Of a stretch of DNA of 64,000 bases, positions 17,272 to 26,755 are shown piece by piece (the stretch's first letter is position 1; every line of letters begins with the position of its first letter). Both the position numbers and the translations under genes were made by a program. Location of the stretch: NCBI GenBank assembly GCA_038744785.1, contig JBCDLX010000003.1, positions 62,001-126,000 of the forward strand, written 5' to 3'. Below the pieces are notes generated by a model. The model saw only the letters and a program-made list of their open reading frames with translations. It made no database searches and was not told the DNA's origin. The stretch is from Ovoidimarina sp038744785 (GTDB taxonomy: Bacteria > Pseudomonadota > Alphaproteobacteria > Rhodobacterales > Rhodobacteraceae).

Positions 17272-17300
17272 GAAAGGCCCGGCGTGATGCGGGGCCTTTC
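17272..17300 (-). terminator. Terminator of the xdh-BMP operon
   Basis: GAAAGGCCC (17272-17280) and GGGCCTTTC (17292-17300) form a perfect nine-pair stem with an eleven-base loop. It lies 18 nt beyond the stop codon of the BMP-type binding protein, the last gene of the minus-strand operon. A strong T-tract is missing on that side, so termination may be partly factor-dependent. Confidence 0.65.
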
Positions 17301-17318
17301 GTGCTTTCTGCAACGCAA

Positions 17319-18395
17319 TCAGTTGGGGATGTCGCCGGTCACGCCTTCGACATAAAAATCCATCCCCGCAAGCGCACCGTCATCCGCAACCTCACCATCG
17401 GCGAGCCAGGCGGTTCCGTCCTGCTTGCTCAATGGTCCGGTGAACGGGTGATATGCGCCGGAAACGATGTCATCGACCATCGCCTGGGCCTCGGCACGCA
17501 CATCCGCCGGGATCACGTCCGAAAACGCTCCGATACCGACCATGCCGTCCTTGATGCCATGCCAGGTCGCCTCAGACGTCCAAGAGCCGTCAATAACCGC
17601 TTGAACGCGGGCGATATAGTAGGGGGCCCAATCGTCGATGATTGACGAGATCCGTGGCGACGGCCCGTATTCGGCCATATCGGCAGCCTGCCCAAAGCCC
17701 AAGACGTCCTGTCCCGATTCCTGCATCGTCGCGAGCGGGGCCGTCGAATCGGTATGCGCCAGGATCACATCGACGCCCTGGTCGATCATCGCGCGCGTGG
17801 CGTCCGCCTCTTTCGACGGGTCGAACCAGGTAAACAGCCAGATGACGTTGATCTCGACGTCCGGGTTGGCCTTCTTGGCATGAATGAAGCTTGCATTGAT
17901 GCCGCGGATAACTTCCGGGATCGGGAACGAGGCGATGTAGCCGATTTTGTTCGTTTTCGTCATCTTGCCAGCAAGGTGGCCCATGACCGCGCGGCCCTCG
18001 TAGAAACGGGCCGAATAGTTGGCCGCGTTGTCGGCCATTTTATACCCGGTGGCGTGCTCGAACTTCACGTCCGGGAACTTTTCGGCAACGGCGATGACAG
18101 AATCCATGTATCCAAAAGATGTGGCAAAGATGATGTCGGCGCCTGACAATGCCATCTGCGTCATCACGCGTTCGGCGTCCGCCCCTTCCGGGACGCTTTC
18201 CTGAACGATCAGTTCGACCTTATCGCCGAACTTTTCGGACATCTTGACGGCTTTCTCGTAGTGGTGCTGCGACCAGCCCCCGTCATTCTTTGGTCCCACA
18301 AGGACGAAGCCGACCTTCACAGGATCCGCCGCAAACGCGGCTCCGGCGGTGGCCGCCGCAAGGGCCGCTGCGGCCAAAAGGGTTCTTCTAAGCAT
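17319..18395 (-). CDS. BMP-family ABC transporter substrate-binding protein (purine/nucleoside type)
   Basis: A periplasmic binding protein of the BMP/PnrA family, which bind nucleosides or purine-related compounds. The signal peptide is residues 1-22 (ending AAFA). Family segments include VGFVLVGPKNDGGWSQHHYE, FATSFGYMDSV, HATGYK, NYSARFYEGRAVMGHLAGK and DVILAHTDSTAP. GGGAG stands six bases before the ATG. It is the last gene of an operon that starts with xanthine dehydrogenase and is separated from the upstream permease by 34 nt. The linkage suggests the ligand is xanthine, hypoxanthine, guanine or a nucleoside converted to xanthine. Confidence 0.9.
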   Translation of the reverse strand: MLRRTLLAAAALAAATAGAAFAADPVKVGFVLVGPKNDGGWSQHHYEKAVKMSEKFGDKVELIVQESVPEGADAERVMTQMALSGADIIFATSFGYMDSVIAVAEKFPDVKFEHATGYKMADNAANYSARFYEGRAVMGHLAGKMTKTNKIGYIASFPIPEVIRGINASFIHAKKANPDVEINVIWLFTWFDPSKEADATRAMIDQGVDVILAHTDSTAPLATMQESGQDVLGFGQAADMAEYGPSPRISSIIDDWAPYYIARVQAVIDGSWTSEATWHGIKDGMVGIGAFSDVIPADVRAEAQAMVDDIVSGAYHPFTGPLSKQDGTAWLADGEVADDGALAGMDFYVEGVTGDIPN

Positions 18396-18429
18396 GGGTT
18401 ACTCCCTGTTGGTTTTTTTGAACGGGCGG

Positions 18430-19362
18430 TCAGGCCGCCGCATGGAAAGACTTGCCGAGCGAAGCAGGCGCGGCGAGCGACGCGCGAGCCCTATCCGACG
18501 ATATGATCACTAGGACGAGGATGGTTATCAGGTAGGGCGACATGGACAAGTATTCGACCGGAATCTTTACGCCCGCGGCCTGAAGGTTGAGTTGCAGAAC
18601 CGTGATGCCGCCAAAAAGATAGGCACCCAGCAAAACCCGCCCGGCGCGCCAGGACGCAAATACAACAATAGCAAGCGCAATCCACCCGGCACCAGCGGTC
18701 ATACCTTCTGTCCATTGCGGCACACGGACCAGGCTCAGATACGCGCCGCCAAGCCCCGCGCACGCACCGCCAAAAGCAATCGCTGTGATCCGCACGGCGA
18801 TGACCCTATAGCCCAGGGCGTGGGCCGCATCATGGTTCTCGCCCACCGCCCGCAGGATCAGACCTGCGCGTGTGCGTGTGAGGACGTACCAGACCCCGAC
18901 AACAAGCCCCAGCGACAGATACACTACCCAGTCATGGCTAAAAAGAACCGGGCCAAGAAACGGGATATCCGACAAAACGGGAACATCAATCTTCGTAGTC
19001 GACGGCGGCTTCAAGCCGGAATAGCTCTGCCCGATCAAAGCCGAAAAACCAAGTCCGAAGAGTGTCAGCGCAAGCCCTGTCGCCACCTGGTTCGAAAGCA
19101 GGACTTGTGTCAGCACTGCAAAGATCATGGACAGTGCAGCCGCGCCGACCGCGCCGCCGATAAAGCCGATAACCGGTGATCCGGTCTCGACCGCCGCCGC
19201 AAATCCGCAAATGGCTCCCGTGATCATCATGCCTTCGACGCCAAGGTTCAAGACGCCCGCCTTCTCGACGACCATCTCACCAATGGCAGCAAGAAGGATC
19301 GGCGTCGATGCAACCATCAGAGCCGCAAAAAGAAGGGTGGGGTCGATGGAGCCGAAAGTCAT
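18430..19362 (-). CDS. BMP-type ABC transporter permease, second subunit (NupQ-like)
   Basis: A 310-residue integral membrane permease (BPD_transp_2) with about eight to ten hydrophobic segments. It starts with MTFGSIDPTLLFAALMVAS at 19362, overlapping the stop of the first permease by one base (TGATG). The conserved GVLNLGVEGMM near residue 40 and the cytoplasmic RTRAGLILRAVGENHDAAHALG are typical of sugar/nucleoside importers. Together with the first permease it should form the translocation pore of the purine importer. A longer in-frame extension into the upstream gene is not real. Confidence 0.9.
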   Translation of the reverse strand: MTFGSIDPTLLFAALMVASTPILLAAIGEMVVEKAGVLNLGVEGMMITGAICGFAAAVETGSPVIGFIGGAVGAAALSMIFAVLTQVLLSNQVATGLALTLFGLGFSALIGQSYSGLKPPSTTKIDVPVLSDIPFLGPVLFSHDWVVYLSLGLVVGVWYVLTRTRAGLILRAVGENHDAAHALGYRVIAVRITAIAFGGACAGLGGAYLSLVRVPQWTEGMTAGAGWIALAIVVFASWRAGRVLLGAYLFGGITVLQLNLQAAGVKIPVEYLSMSPYLITILVLVIISSDRARASLAAPASLGKSFHAAA

Positions 19363-20447
19363 CACGCCATCTCCGTGCGGCCAAGCCGGACCCTGTAGTT
19401 GGTCAACAGATCGCCCGCCAAAAGAAAGAACAGCAGCATTCCTTGAAATGCCTGAATAGCCGCAGCCGGAAGTCCCAGCATGAATTGCGCCAACTCTCCG
19501 CCGATATATGTCAGCGCCATCAACAGACCCGCAAGTAGGATGCCAATCGGGTGCAAGCGGCCGAGGAACGCGACGATGATCGCTGTGAACCCATATCCCA
19601 CGTTGAAATCGATCGTAATCTGCCCCGCTGGGCCCGCGACCTCGAACATTCCGGCCATGCCAGCAAGGGCACCGGAGACGCCAAGGCAAAAGAGGATCAA
19701 ACGCGCCGGATTCACGCCCGAGAACTTCGCCGCACGGGGAGCTTGACCTGCAAGCCTGATATTGAAGCCCATGATATGACGGTTCAAAAGGATGTAGGCA
19801 AAGATTACAGCGATGAATGCCGCGACAACGCCCCAGTGCATTCCCGTGCCAGCAATTAGGTCTTCGTTCGCAGCAGACGGGTAGTCGCCCAAGTTGCGCG
19901 AGCCGGGAAAGCCTGAACCTTCGGGGTTCCGAAGTAGACCTACAGCCATGGATGCCATGATCTGCTCTGCGACATAGACCAGAAGCAATGAGACAAGGAT
20001 TTCGTTTGTGTTGAAACGAGTACGTAGGATGCCGGGGATCATCGCCCACGCCCACCCGCCCATTGCGCCCGCGATCACCATCAGCGGAAAGATGAACCAG
20101 GCTTCAAGGGGATAGAATGCCAGTGCGACTGCCGCCCCGGCAAGCGCGCCAATAATGTACTGTCCTTCCGCCCCGATGTTCCACACACCCGCTCGGAACC
20201 CCAGGGACAATCCGATCGCGATCAGGATCAACGGGCCCGCCTTCACAAGAAGCTGGGGGCGCGAGAAGGCCGCGAACTGTTCGTTGAAGAGAGGATCCCA
20301 GAAGATTGTGCGGATCGCCTCCACGGGATTCTTGCCGAGGAACGCAAATAGCAGCCCCCCTGCGATCATCGTCGCAATCACTGCCAAAACCGGGGTGGCG
20401 AGCGACCAGGTACGCGACGGCTCCGGACGTTTTTCCAGGCGGATCAT
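19362..20447 (-). CDS. BMP-type ABC transporter permease, first subunit (NupP-like)
   Basis: A 361-residue permease with around ten membrane segments. The conserved AGVWNIGAEGQYIIGALAG near residue 85 is the family counterpart of the motif in its partner, and NRHIMGFNIRLAGQAPRAAKF is the cytoplasmic loop that contacts the ATPase. Its start overlaps the ATPase gene's stop by 4 nt (ATGA), and its own stop overlaps the next permease by one base, so stoichiometric synthesis is likely. Function follows from the linked BMP binding protein and double-domain ATPase: purine or nucleoside uptake. Confidence 0.9.
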   Translation of the reverse strand: MIRLEKRPEPSRTWSLATPVLAVIATMIAGGLLFAFLGKNPVEAIRTIFWDPLFNEQFAAFSRPQLLVKAGPLILIAIGLSLGFRAGVWNIGAEGQYIIGALAGAAVALAFYPLEAWFIFPLMVIAGAMGGWAWAMIPGILRTRFNTNEILVSLLLVYVAEQIMASMAVGLLRNPEGSGFPGSRNLGDYPSAANEDLIAGTGMHWGVVAAFIAVIFAYILLNRHIMGFNIRLAGQAPRAAKFSGVNPARLILFCLGVSGALAGMAGMFEVAGPAGQITIDFNVGYGFTAIIVAFLGRLHPIGILLAGLLMALTYIGGELAQFMLGLPAAAIQAFQGMLLFFLLAGDLLTNYRVRLGRTEMA

Positions 20448-21979
20448 GCCGTGGCCCCTTCCTGAAGATGAGCCACTTCCATACCGTGCGTGCCGCCCAG
20501 CATCAGGCCAATCTCGTCAATCGTCAGCCCTTCGGTCGGGCGCGGGTCCGACAAGCGGCCTTCGTTCAGAGCGGCGAAGCGGTCGGCAACCTCCATCACC
20601 TCGTCAAGGTCCTGACTGATCACGATGATAGCTGTTCCGTCTCGTGCGAGGTCCAGCAAGGCTTGCCGGATCGCGGCAGCCGCCGACGCATCGACGCCCC
20701 AGGTCGGCTGATTGACGACAAGCACGTCGGGACGCTGCAGGATTTCGCGCCCGATCACGAATTTCTGGAGGTTGCCGCCCGACAACGACCGGGCTGCGTG
20801 AGTTGGACCCGGCGTGCGCACGTCGAAGCGGGCAATTATGGCTTCGGCAAACCCTGTCGCGTCCGCCCATTTCAGAAAGCCATTCGACGCAAGGCCTTCT
20901 CGGATCGCTCCGGTCAGAAGGGCGTTCTCGGTCAAGCTCATATCGGGAGCGGCGGCGTGGCCCAGCCGCTCTTCCGGCGCGGTCAGAAGGCCAAGCCTGC
21001 GGCGGTCGTTGGGGCCCATTGCGCCCACAGGCGTGCCAGACAAACGAACGCGGTCTGGCGCTGTCGGTGCTTCGCCCGAAAGCGCGGCCAAAAGATCATC
21101 CTGCCCGTTTCCAGCAACTCCGCCGATGCCCAGAACCTCGCCCTTCTGAACCTCGAATGAGATATCCTTAAGCGACGTGCCGAACGGGTTTGCAGACTGC
21201 ATGGACAGCGCTTCGACGGTAAGCGCAACTTCACCCATTGGGTTCCGCGCCCGCTCCGGCGTGTGCAGAACGGTGCCAACCATCATTTCCGCAAGTTCCC
21301 GTGCCGTGCGCTCGCGGGGGATGGCATCCCCCACAACCTTGCCCAGGCGCAAGATCGTGGCACGGTCGCACAGTGTTCGGATCTCTTCCAACTTATGCGA
21401 TATGTAGAGGATCGCCGTCCCTTCAGCCGACAATTTCCTGAGCGTTTCAAACAGGATGTCGACTTCCTGTGGCGTCAGCACGCTGGTCGGCTCATCCATG
21501 ATAAGAAGTTTGGGATCCTGCAGAAGGCAGCGGATAATCTCGACCCGCTGCCGTTCCCCCGCAGACAAGTCTCCGACCAACCGACCTGGATCAAGCGGCA
21601 GGCCATATGTTTCCGAGACCTCTTTGATCCGGGCCGCCAATTCGCGCTGGGCTGGCGGGTTCTCCATGCCGAGCGCCACGTTTTCCGCAACATCAAGCGC
21701 TTCAAATAGCGAGAAGTGCTGAAATACCATCGCGATCCCTGATGCTCGGGCGACATGCGGGCTTTCTGGTTCGTAGGCCGCACCATTCAACAGCATCCGG
21801 CCCGCATCTGGCCGGACCAGCCCATAGATCATCTTTACAAGCGTCGATTTTCCCGCACCATTCTCGCCTAGAAGCGCGTGGACCTCGCCCGGCGTGACAT
21901 CAAAGGAGACGCAATCGTTGGCCACGACACCGGGATAGGCCTTGGTTACCTCTTCGATCGCCAGAAAAGGGACGCTCAT
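20444..21979 (-). CDS. BMP-type ABC transporter ATP-binding protein with two nucleotide-binding domains (NupO-like)
   Basis: A 511-residue protein with two fused ATPase domains, as in RbsA/NupO. Domain 1 is canonical: Walker A GENGAGKST near residue 40, signature LSAGERQRVEI and Walker B LLIMDEPTSVL. Domain 2 has a degenerate Walker A (GVAGNGQDDLLAAL, no lysine) but keeps a signature LSGGNLQKFVIGREI and VLVVNQPTWGVD in place of Walker B. This asymmetry is normal for the family. The start at 21979 (MSVPFLAIEEVTKAYPG) overlaps the xdhC stop by 4 nt; the open frame continuing upstream into xdhC is not part of the gene. Confidence 0.92.
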   Translation of the reverse strand: MSVPFLAIEEVTKAYPGVVANDCVSFDVTPGEVHALLGENGAGKSTLVKMIYGLVRPDAGRMLLNGAAYEPESPHVARASGIAMVFQHFSLFEALDVAENVALGMENPPAQRELAARIKEVSETYGLPLDPGRLVGDLSAGERQRVEIIRCLLQDPKLLIMDEPTSVLTPQEVDILFETLRKLSAEGTAILYISHKLEEIRTLCDRATILRLGKVVGDAIPRERTARELAEMMVGTVLHTPERARNPMGEVALTVEALSMQSANPFGTSLKDISFEVQKGEVLGIGGVAGNGQDDLLAALSGEAPTAPDRVRLSGTPVGAMGPNDRRRLGLLTAPEERLGHAAAPDMSLTENALLTGAIREGLASNGFLKWADATGFAEAIIARFDVRTPGPTHAARSLSGGNLQKFVIGREILQRPDVLVVNQPTWGVDASAAAAIRQALLDLARDGTAIIVISQDLDEVMEVADRFAALNEGRLSDPRPTEGLTIDEIGLMLGGTHGMEVAHLQEGATA

Positions 21980-22917
21980 CGCACTGCCCTTCCTGCGTTG
22001 TACTCTGCGGGTTGCAACAGCTTTGCGGCGACGCCCAATGCAATGGCCTGCGGGTGCTTTCCAAGCCCCGGATTGCCGATGGGACATTGGATGCGCGCGA
22101 TCTGGTCTGGTCCATGTCCAAGTCCGGCAAGCCGTTTCCGGAAGCGCGCCCACTTGGTCGCCGATCCGATAAGCCCGGCAGTATTAAAGTCGCGTGACAA
22201 GATGCGGTGGCATAGTTCGAGATCAAGCGCGTGGCTGTAGGTTAGAACCAGATGTTCGGCATGGCCGGGTGCATGGGTTACAGCGTCAGCAGGGTTTGCG
22301 GCCACAAACGGCGCGACGCCTGCAATTGGGTTCTCGGGAAACCGCTGCGCGGCATCGTCGATCAACGTCACCTCAAGATAGGGTAAGGGCGCCAGCACCT
22401 CAGCGATGGCCCGGCCCACATGACCGGCGCCATAGATCCACACGGCGCGGGCCGGTCGCAGCAAAGGTTCGATGATCCAGCCGCCGTCAATGGTTATGGC
22501 GGGGTTTTCTCCACGTGCCCTTGCCACCTGAAGCTGTCGTCGAACTGAAAGTGGCATATCGGCCGGGCCGCCGGGAAGGGGCCGGGCCACAACGTCGCCG
22601 TCAAAGCCTGCGAGCTTCGGCGCATCCCAGATTTCCGTCAAAATCGTGACTTGCCCGCCGCAGCATTGGCCAAGCGCCGGGCCTAGGGGAAATCGATCCA
22701 GTCGTCCTGTCCCGTCTCGCAAGGCCGCGCGCGCCCGTGCGGCTGCTTCCCATTCCAATGCGCCGCCGCCGATTGTGCCAGTCTGCCCTTCTGGCCATAC
22801 CAGCATCGCTGCCCCTTGTTCGCGGGGGGCAGAGCCTGCTTTGTCTGCAACAACAACACGCGCAATGCGCCCATGCGATGCAAGAAGGGTTCCAAGCCCG
22901 TCCCGGTCGAAGCTCAT
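21976..22917 (-). CDS. xdhC: Xanthine dehydrogenase accessory protein
   Basis: A 313-residue chaperone that binds the molybdenum cofactor, promotes its sulfuration and inserts it into xanthine dehydrogenase. The N-terminal XdhC domain shows KAGSAPREQGAAMLVWPEG, TIGGGALEW and the cysteine pair in LGQCCGGQVTIL. The C-terminal Rossmann-like domain shows WIYGAGHVGRAIAEVLAPLP and YSHALDLELC then IGSATKWARFRKRL. The start overlaps xdhB by 4 nt and the stop overlaps the ABC ATPase gene by 4 nt. XdhC joined directly to an ABC importer is the distinctive feature of this operon. Confidence 0.94.
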   Translation of the reverse strand: MSFDRDGLGTLLASHGRIARVVVADKAGSAPREQGAAMLVWPEGQTGTIGGGALEWEAAARARAALRDGTGRLDRFPLGPALGQCCGGQVTILTEIWDAPKLAGFDGDVVARPLPGGPADMPLSVRRQLQVARARGENPAITIDGGWIIEPLLRPARAVWIYGAGHVGRAIAEVLAPLPYLEVTLIDDAAQRFPENPIAGVAPFVAANPADAVTHAPGHAEHLVLTYSHALDLELCHRILSRDFNTAGLIGSATKWARFRKRLAGLGHGPDQIARIQCPIGNPGLGKHPQAIALGVAAKLLQPAEYNAGRAVR

Positions 22918-25238
22918 CCCCGGGCCCTCCCGACAGCAGCTAAAACGGCTTCGGCTGTCGCCGGGGCCTGAAGGTCAGCCCAGTTCGGACCAGCGGCCGC
23001 GCACGCCTGAGCGATAGCCGAAAACGCCGAAATTCCCAGCATCAGTGGTGGTTCGCCCACGGCTTTGGATCGGTAAATCGTGTCTTCACGATTCTCCCCG
23101 TCCCAAAGTGCCACGTTAAAGATGTCAGGACGGTCCGAGCAGGCTGGGATCTTATAGGTTGACGGTGCGTGGGTTCGAAGCCGACCGCGGTCATCCCACA
23201 CAAGCTCTTCCGTTGTCAGCCAGCCCGCACCCTGGACGTAGCCGCCCTCGATCTGACCGATATCGAGCGCAGGGTTCAGGGACCGCCCGCAATCGTGCAG
23301 GATATCAGCGCGCAGTATCCGGTTTTCACCGGTCAACGTGTCAATCACGACCTCGGTTACAGCCACACCATAGGCAAAATAGAAGAACGGACGCCCGCGT
23401 CCCTTTATGCGGTCCCAGACGATTTTCGGTGTCTTGTAGAACCCGGTCGATGACAGGCTGACCCGGTTCATCCAAGCGTCGCGTACCACATCTGCGAAGT
23501 GCAGGCGTTCATCTCCGACGTGGACCGCGCCTCCGTCGAAGCGCACACGGGCCGGGTCAGTCTGATAGCGTTCGGCAACGAAAGTTGCCAGGCGGTCGCG
23601 GATCGTATCACAGGCATCTTTGACGGCCATCCCGTTCAGGTCCGAGCCGGACGATGCGGCTGTGGCCGACGTGTTTGGAACTTTCCCCGTGTCGGTTGCT
23701 GTGATTTTTATTTGGGCAACGTCGACCCCAAACCCGTCTGCGGCCACTTGTGCCACCTTCTGGAACAGCCCCTGTCCCATCTCGGTTCCGCCGTGATTAA
23801 GGTGGATCGAGCCGTCCTGATAGACGTGAACAAGCGCGCCCGCCTGGTTCAGATGTGTCAGCGTGAAGCTGATCCCAAACTTCACGGGTGTCAGCGCCAG
23901 ACCTTTCTTCAGCACCTGCTCTTGGGCATTCCAATTGGCAACTGCAGCCTCGCGCTCGGCGAAGTTCGAGGTTTCGACTAGCTTGTCCGTCATCTCATGC
24001 AGGATGAAATCCTCTACCGGCATGTGATAGGGCGTGGTTTGTACATTCGTCGCAGATTGGGAAAGCGGCTGTTCGGGCCCGCGTGAGAGGTCGTAGTAGT
24101 TTACCCTTCGAACCGATAACGGGTCGCGGCCCAGCGCATGCGCAATGTGGTCCATGACCCGTTCAATGCCAACCATGCCTTGCGGGCCCCCAAAGCCCCG
24201 AAACGCGGTCGCAGATTGCGTGTTGGTCTTCAGCCGGTGGCTTTCGATCCGAACGTTGTGCAGGTGATACGCGTTGTCGGCGTGTAGCATCGCCCGGTCG
24301 GCGACCGGTAGGGACAGATCCATGCTCCAACCGCAGCGGCAAAGCTGTCGAAACGCAATGCCTTCGATGCGGCCATCACCGTCGGTCCCAACGCGGTACT
24401 CGATCCGAAAATCGTGTCGCTTACCGGTGATGACCATGTCGTCGTCCCGATCATAGCGCATCTTGACGGGGCGACCTGTGGCGTCCGCGACCAGTGCGCA
24501 GGCCACCGCAAGCGCATTGCCCTGACTTTCCTTGCCGCCAAAGCCGCCCCCCATCCTGCGCACTTCGACCCGCACGGTATGCATGGGACGCCCTAGCGCA
24601 TCGGCCACCTTATGCTGGATCTCCGTCGGATGCTGGGACGAGGAATGGACGATCATGTCGCCGCCTTCCTGCGGCAACGCCAGTGCGGCCTGGCCCTCGA
24701 GATAAAAGTGTTCCTGACCGCCAAGTTCGAACTGTCCCTCGATCAGCTGCGCCGCACCCGCTATCGCCGATACTGCGTTGCCTTTCTCGTAGATCCTTGG
24801 TCCGTCTTCGAAGCGGGAGTTTGCAGCCAGCGCTTCGTCGATGGTCAAAATCGCGGGATGTTCCTCGAATGTAACGTGCCCAAGTGCGGCGGCCTTGCGC
24901 GCCGCAAGGTGCGATGTGGCTGCCACCAGGAACACGGGTTGGCCAACAAAATGCACGTCGCCCGTGGCGAGCAGCGGCTCATCGTGTGCCGAGGGCGAGG
25001 TGTCTGCAGCACGTGGCAGATCGTCCGCCGTCAGAACCACCACGACCCCTGGCGCGTTGCGTACTGCTTCCAAGTCGATCCCGGTGATTGCACCACGCGC
25101 AACGTTTGACGTGCCGAAAGCAAGATGCAGCGCGTTTGCGGGCAAAGGGATATCGTCGATGTAGCGCGCCATGCCCGAGACATGAAGCGGAGCCGCGTCA
25201 TGCGGCAGCGGGCGGTTGACTTGGGCTGTGCTGCTCAT
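22914..25238 (-). CDS. xdhB: Xanthine dehydrogenase, molybdopterin-binding large subunit
   Basis: The 774-residue catalytic subunit oxidising hypoxanthine and xanthine to urate. Molybdenum-site segments are GGGFGGKESQGN, TAFRGFGGPQGMVGIE, HLNHGGTEMGQGLFQKV and SKAVGEPPLMLG, where E729 corresponds to the catalytic base Glu730 of the Rhodobacter capsulatus enzyme. Length and order match the bacterial two-subunit (alpha-beta) type. Both gene borders are 4-nt ATGA overlaps, with xdhA before and xdhC after. It acts in the cytoplasm. Confidence 0.95.
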   Translation of the reverse strand: MSSTAQVNRPLPHDAAPLHVSGMARYIDDIPLPANALHLAFGTSNVARGAITGIDLEAVRNAPGVVVVLTADDLPRAADTSPSAHDEPLLATGDVHFVGQPVFLVAATSHLAARKAAALGHVTFEEHPAILTIDEALAANSRFEDGPRIYEKGNAVSAIAGAAQLIEGQFELGGQEHFYLEGQAALALPQEGGDMIVHSSSQHPTEIQHKVADALGRPMHTVRVEVRRMGGGFGGKESQGNALAVACALVADATGRPVKMRYDRDDDMVITGKRHDFRIEYRVGTDGDGRIEGIAFRQLCRCGWSMDLSLPVADRAMLHADNAYHLHNVRIESHRLKTNTQSATAFRGFGGPQGMVGIERVMDHIAHALGRDPLSVRRVNYYDLSRGPEQPLSQSATNVQTTPYHMPVEDFILHEMTDKLVETSNFAEREAAVANWNAQEQVLKKGLALTPVKFGISFTLTHLNQAGALVHVYQDGSIHLNHGGTEMGQGLFQKVAQVAADGFGVDVAQIKITATDTGKVPNTSATAASSGSDLNGMAVKDACDTIRDRLATFVAERYQTDPARVRFDGGAVHVGDERLHFADVVRDAWMNRVSLSSTGFYKTPKIVWDRIKGRGRPFFYFAYGVAVTEVVIDTLTGENRILRADILHDCGRSLNPALDIGQIEGGYVQGAGWLTTEELVWDDRGRLRTHAPSTYKIPACSDRPDIFNVALWDGENREDTIYRSKAVGEPPLMLGISAFSAIAQACAAAGPNWADLQAPATAEAVLAAVGRARG

Positions 25239-26608
25239 GGTGAAACCTCCAGCACCCGAGTTCGGGTCCCCCGATCCTCGAGGAAGTAGCGCAGCAGCAT
25301 GTTTTGGGCCGTCTCAAGCCGATATTGGGCGGACGCCCGCATGTCGCTGAGAGGCGTGTAATCTTCGGCAAAGGCGCCCATCGCCTGCTGCACGGTGGCT
25401 TCGGTCCAGGGTTGATTGTTCAGCGCGGCCTCGACCGCTGTGGCCCGTTTGGGAGTGCCCGCCATTCCGCCGAAAGCAATGCGCGCCCCGGCCACATATC
25501 CGTCTTCGATGGTGATGCTGAAACACCCGCAAACGGCTGAGATATCCTGATCGAACCGCTTAGACAGCTTGTAGCACTTCAGACGGTCTGGCTGGCGCGG
25601 AATGCTTATCGCCTCGACAAACTCGCCCGGCTGACGGTCCTGTTTTCCGTAGTCGAGGAAGAAGTCTTTAAGCGGCATCGTCCGCTGCGTTTCCCCCTTA
25701 CGAAGATGAAGCGTTGCGTCCAGCGCGATAAGGGCGGGGGGACTATCGCCAATCGGGGATCCATTGGCGATGTTCCCGCCGACCGTAGCCGCGTTCCGGA
25801 CCTGGACAGATCCATAGCGGCGGATCATTTCGGCAAAATCGGGGTGAAACGGCGCAATGGCCTCCATAAGATCGGTAAGCGTCACGCCTGCACCGATGCG
25901 GATTGCATCCTCATCGATCTCGATCCTGGCCAATTCTTCAATGCCGCCAAGAAACGCGACGGGCGCCAGCGGGCGAAGACCCTTGGTCACCCAAAGCCCG
26001 ACGTCGGTGGCCCCCGCAATGATCGTGGCATCAGGATGATCGGCGTACCAGCGCGCAAGCCCGCCTACGGTCCTTGGTTGAAAGCATGTGTCGTTTCCAG
26101 CGGTATCCACATCTGGAGGCACATCGGTCATCCACTTCGGCGTGGGCATGTCTGCAGCGGCTTCAGCAGCCCGGATGATGGGCGCATAACCGGTGCACCG
26201 GCACAAGTTGCCAGCAAGCTGATCGTCGTGATCTTTTCGTCCGTTCAGGTGTGCCGTGGCCATCGAAACGATGAAACCTGGCGTGCAGAAGCCGCATTGC
26301 GACCCGTGAAGCGCGACCATTGCCTCTTGCACGGGATGCTGTGCGCCGCCGGGGCCTGCGATCCCTTCGACCGTCCGCACCGCCTTGCCGTGAAGTTGGG
26401 GTAGAAACAGTATGCAGGCGTTGAACGCCCTAGCCCCGTGCCCGTCCGTCACCATCACGGTGCACGCGCCACAGTCGCCTTCGTTGCACCCTTCTTTGGT
26501 GCCGGTTAGTCCCCGTTCTTCGCGCAGCCAGTCCAAAAGGGTGCCTGTCGCGCCAGCGCCTTGTATTGTTGTTTCCTCTCCATTCAGAAGAAACGTGATG
26601 TCGGTCAT
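25235..26608 (-). CDS. xdhA: Xanthine dehydrogenase, FAD and [2Fe-2S] small subunit
   Basis: The 457-residue electron-transfer subunit. It begins MTDITFLLNGEET at 26608; an earlier frame start at 26716 adds unconserved residues and is rejected. Plant-type [2Fe-2S] ligands are C41, C46, C49 and C65; the second cluster uses C105, C108, C136 and C138. The FAD domain starts near residue 170 with DATIIAGATDVGLWVTKGLRP and GGNIANGSPIGDSPP. Electrons pass from the molybdenum site through both clusters to FAD and NAD+. It is the first gene of the seven-gene purine operon; its promoter should lie in 26609-26857. Confidence 0.94.
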   Translation of the reverse strand: MTDITFLLNGEETTIQGAGATGTLLDWLREERGLTGTKEGCNEGDCGACTVMVTDGHGARAFNACILFLPQLHGKAVRTVEGIAGPGGAQHPVQEAMVALHGSQCGFCTPGFIVSMATAHLNGRKDHDDQLAGNLCRCTGYAPIIRAAEAAADMPTPKWMTDVPPDVDTAGNDTCFQPRTVGGLARWYADHPDATIIAGATDVGLWVTKGLRPLAPVAFLGGIEELARIEIDEDAIRIGAGVTLTDLMEAIAPFHPDFAEMIRRYGSVQVRNAATVGGNIANGSPIGDSPPALIALDATLHLRKGETQRTMPLKDFFLDYGKQDRQPGEFVEAISIPRQPDRLKCYKLSKRFDQDISAVCGCFSITIEDGYVAGARIAFGGMAGTPKRATAVEAALNNQPWTEATVQQAMGAFAEDYTPLSDMRASAQYRLETAQNMLLRYFLEDRGTRTRVLEVSP

Positions 26609-26755
26609 AGTCACACCTGCCGCGGTCTGTTCAGGGTCGTCCCGCCCCCGCAAGGCCCGATGCGGCGTAAAGCCCTGCGCGAAAGTCGCCTGACAGGAAA
26701 GCGTGCACTGCGCCACCGCGCAAGGGGGCTGAGACCGCCTAGACCTGTAGGTGCT

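Larger units (their letters stand above)
16979..17318. other. Gene-free interval of 340 nt holding two hairpins
   Basis: No convincing coding sequence is present. Its right part carries two hairpins (17220-17239 and 17272-17300) close to the 3' end of the minus-strand purine operon. The left 240 nt show nothing I can name. A small RNA on the plus strand ending at the first hairpin is conceivable because a C/T-rich tail follows it, but no known RNA family was recognised. Confidence 0.55.

Noticed and set aside
20444..21979. Candidate missing ATPase for the amino-acid permease at 3719
   Set aside because: It is a double-domain NupO-type protein coupled to its own BMP-family permeases and is 16 kb away on the other strand.
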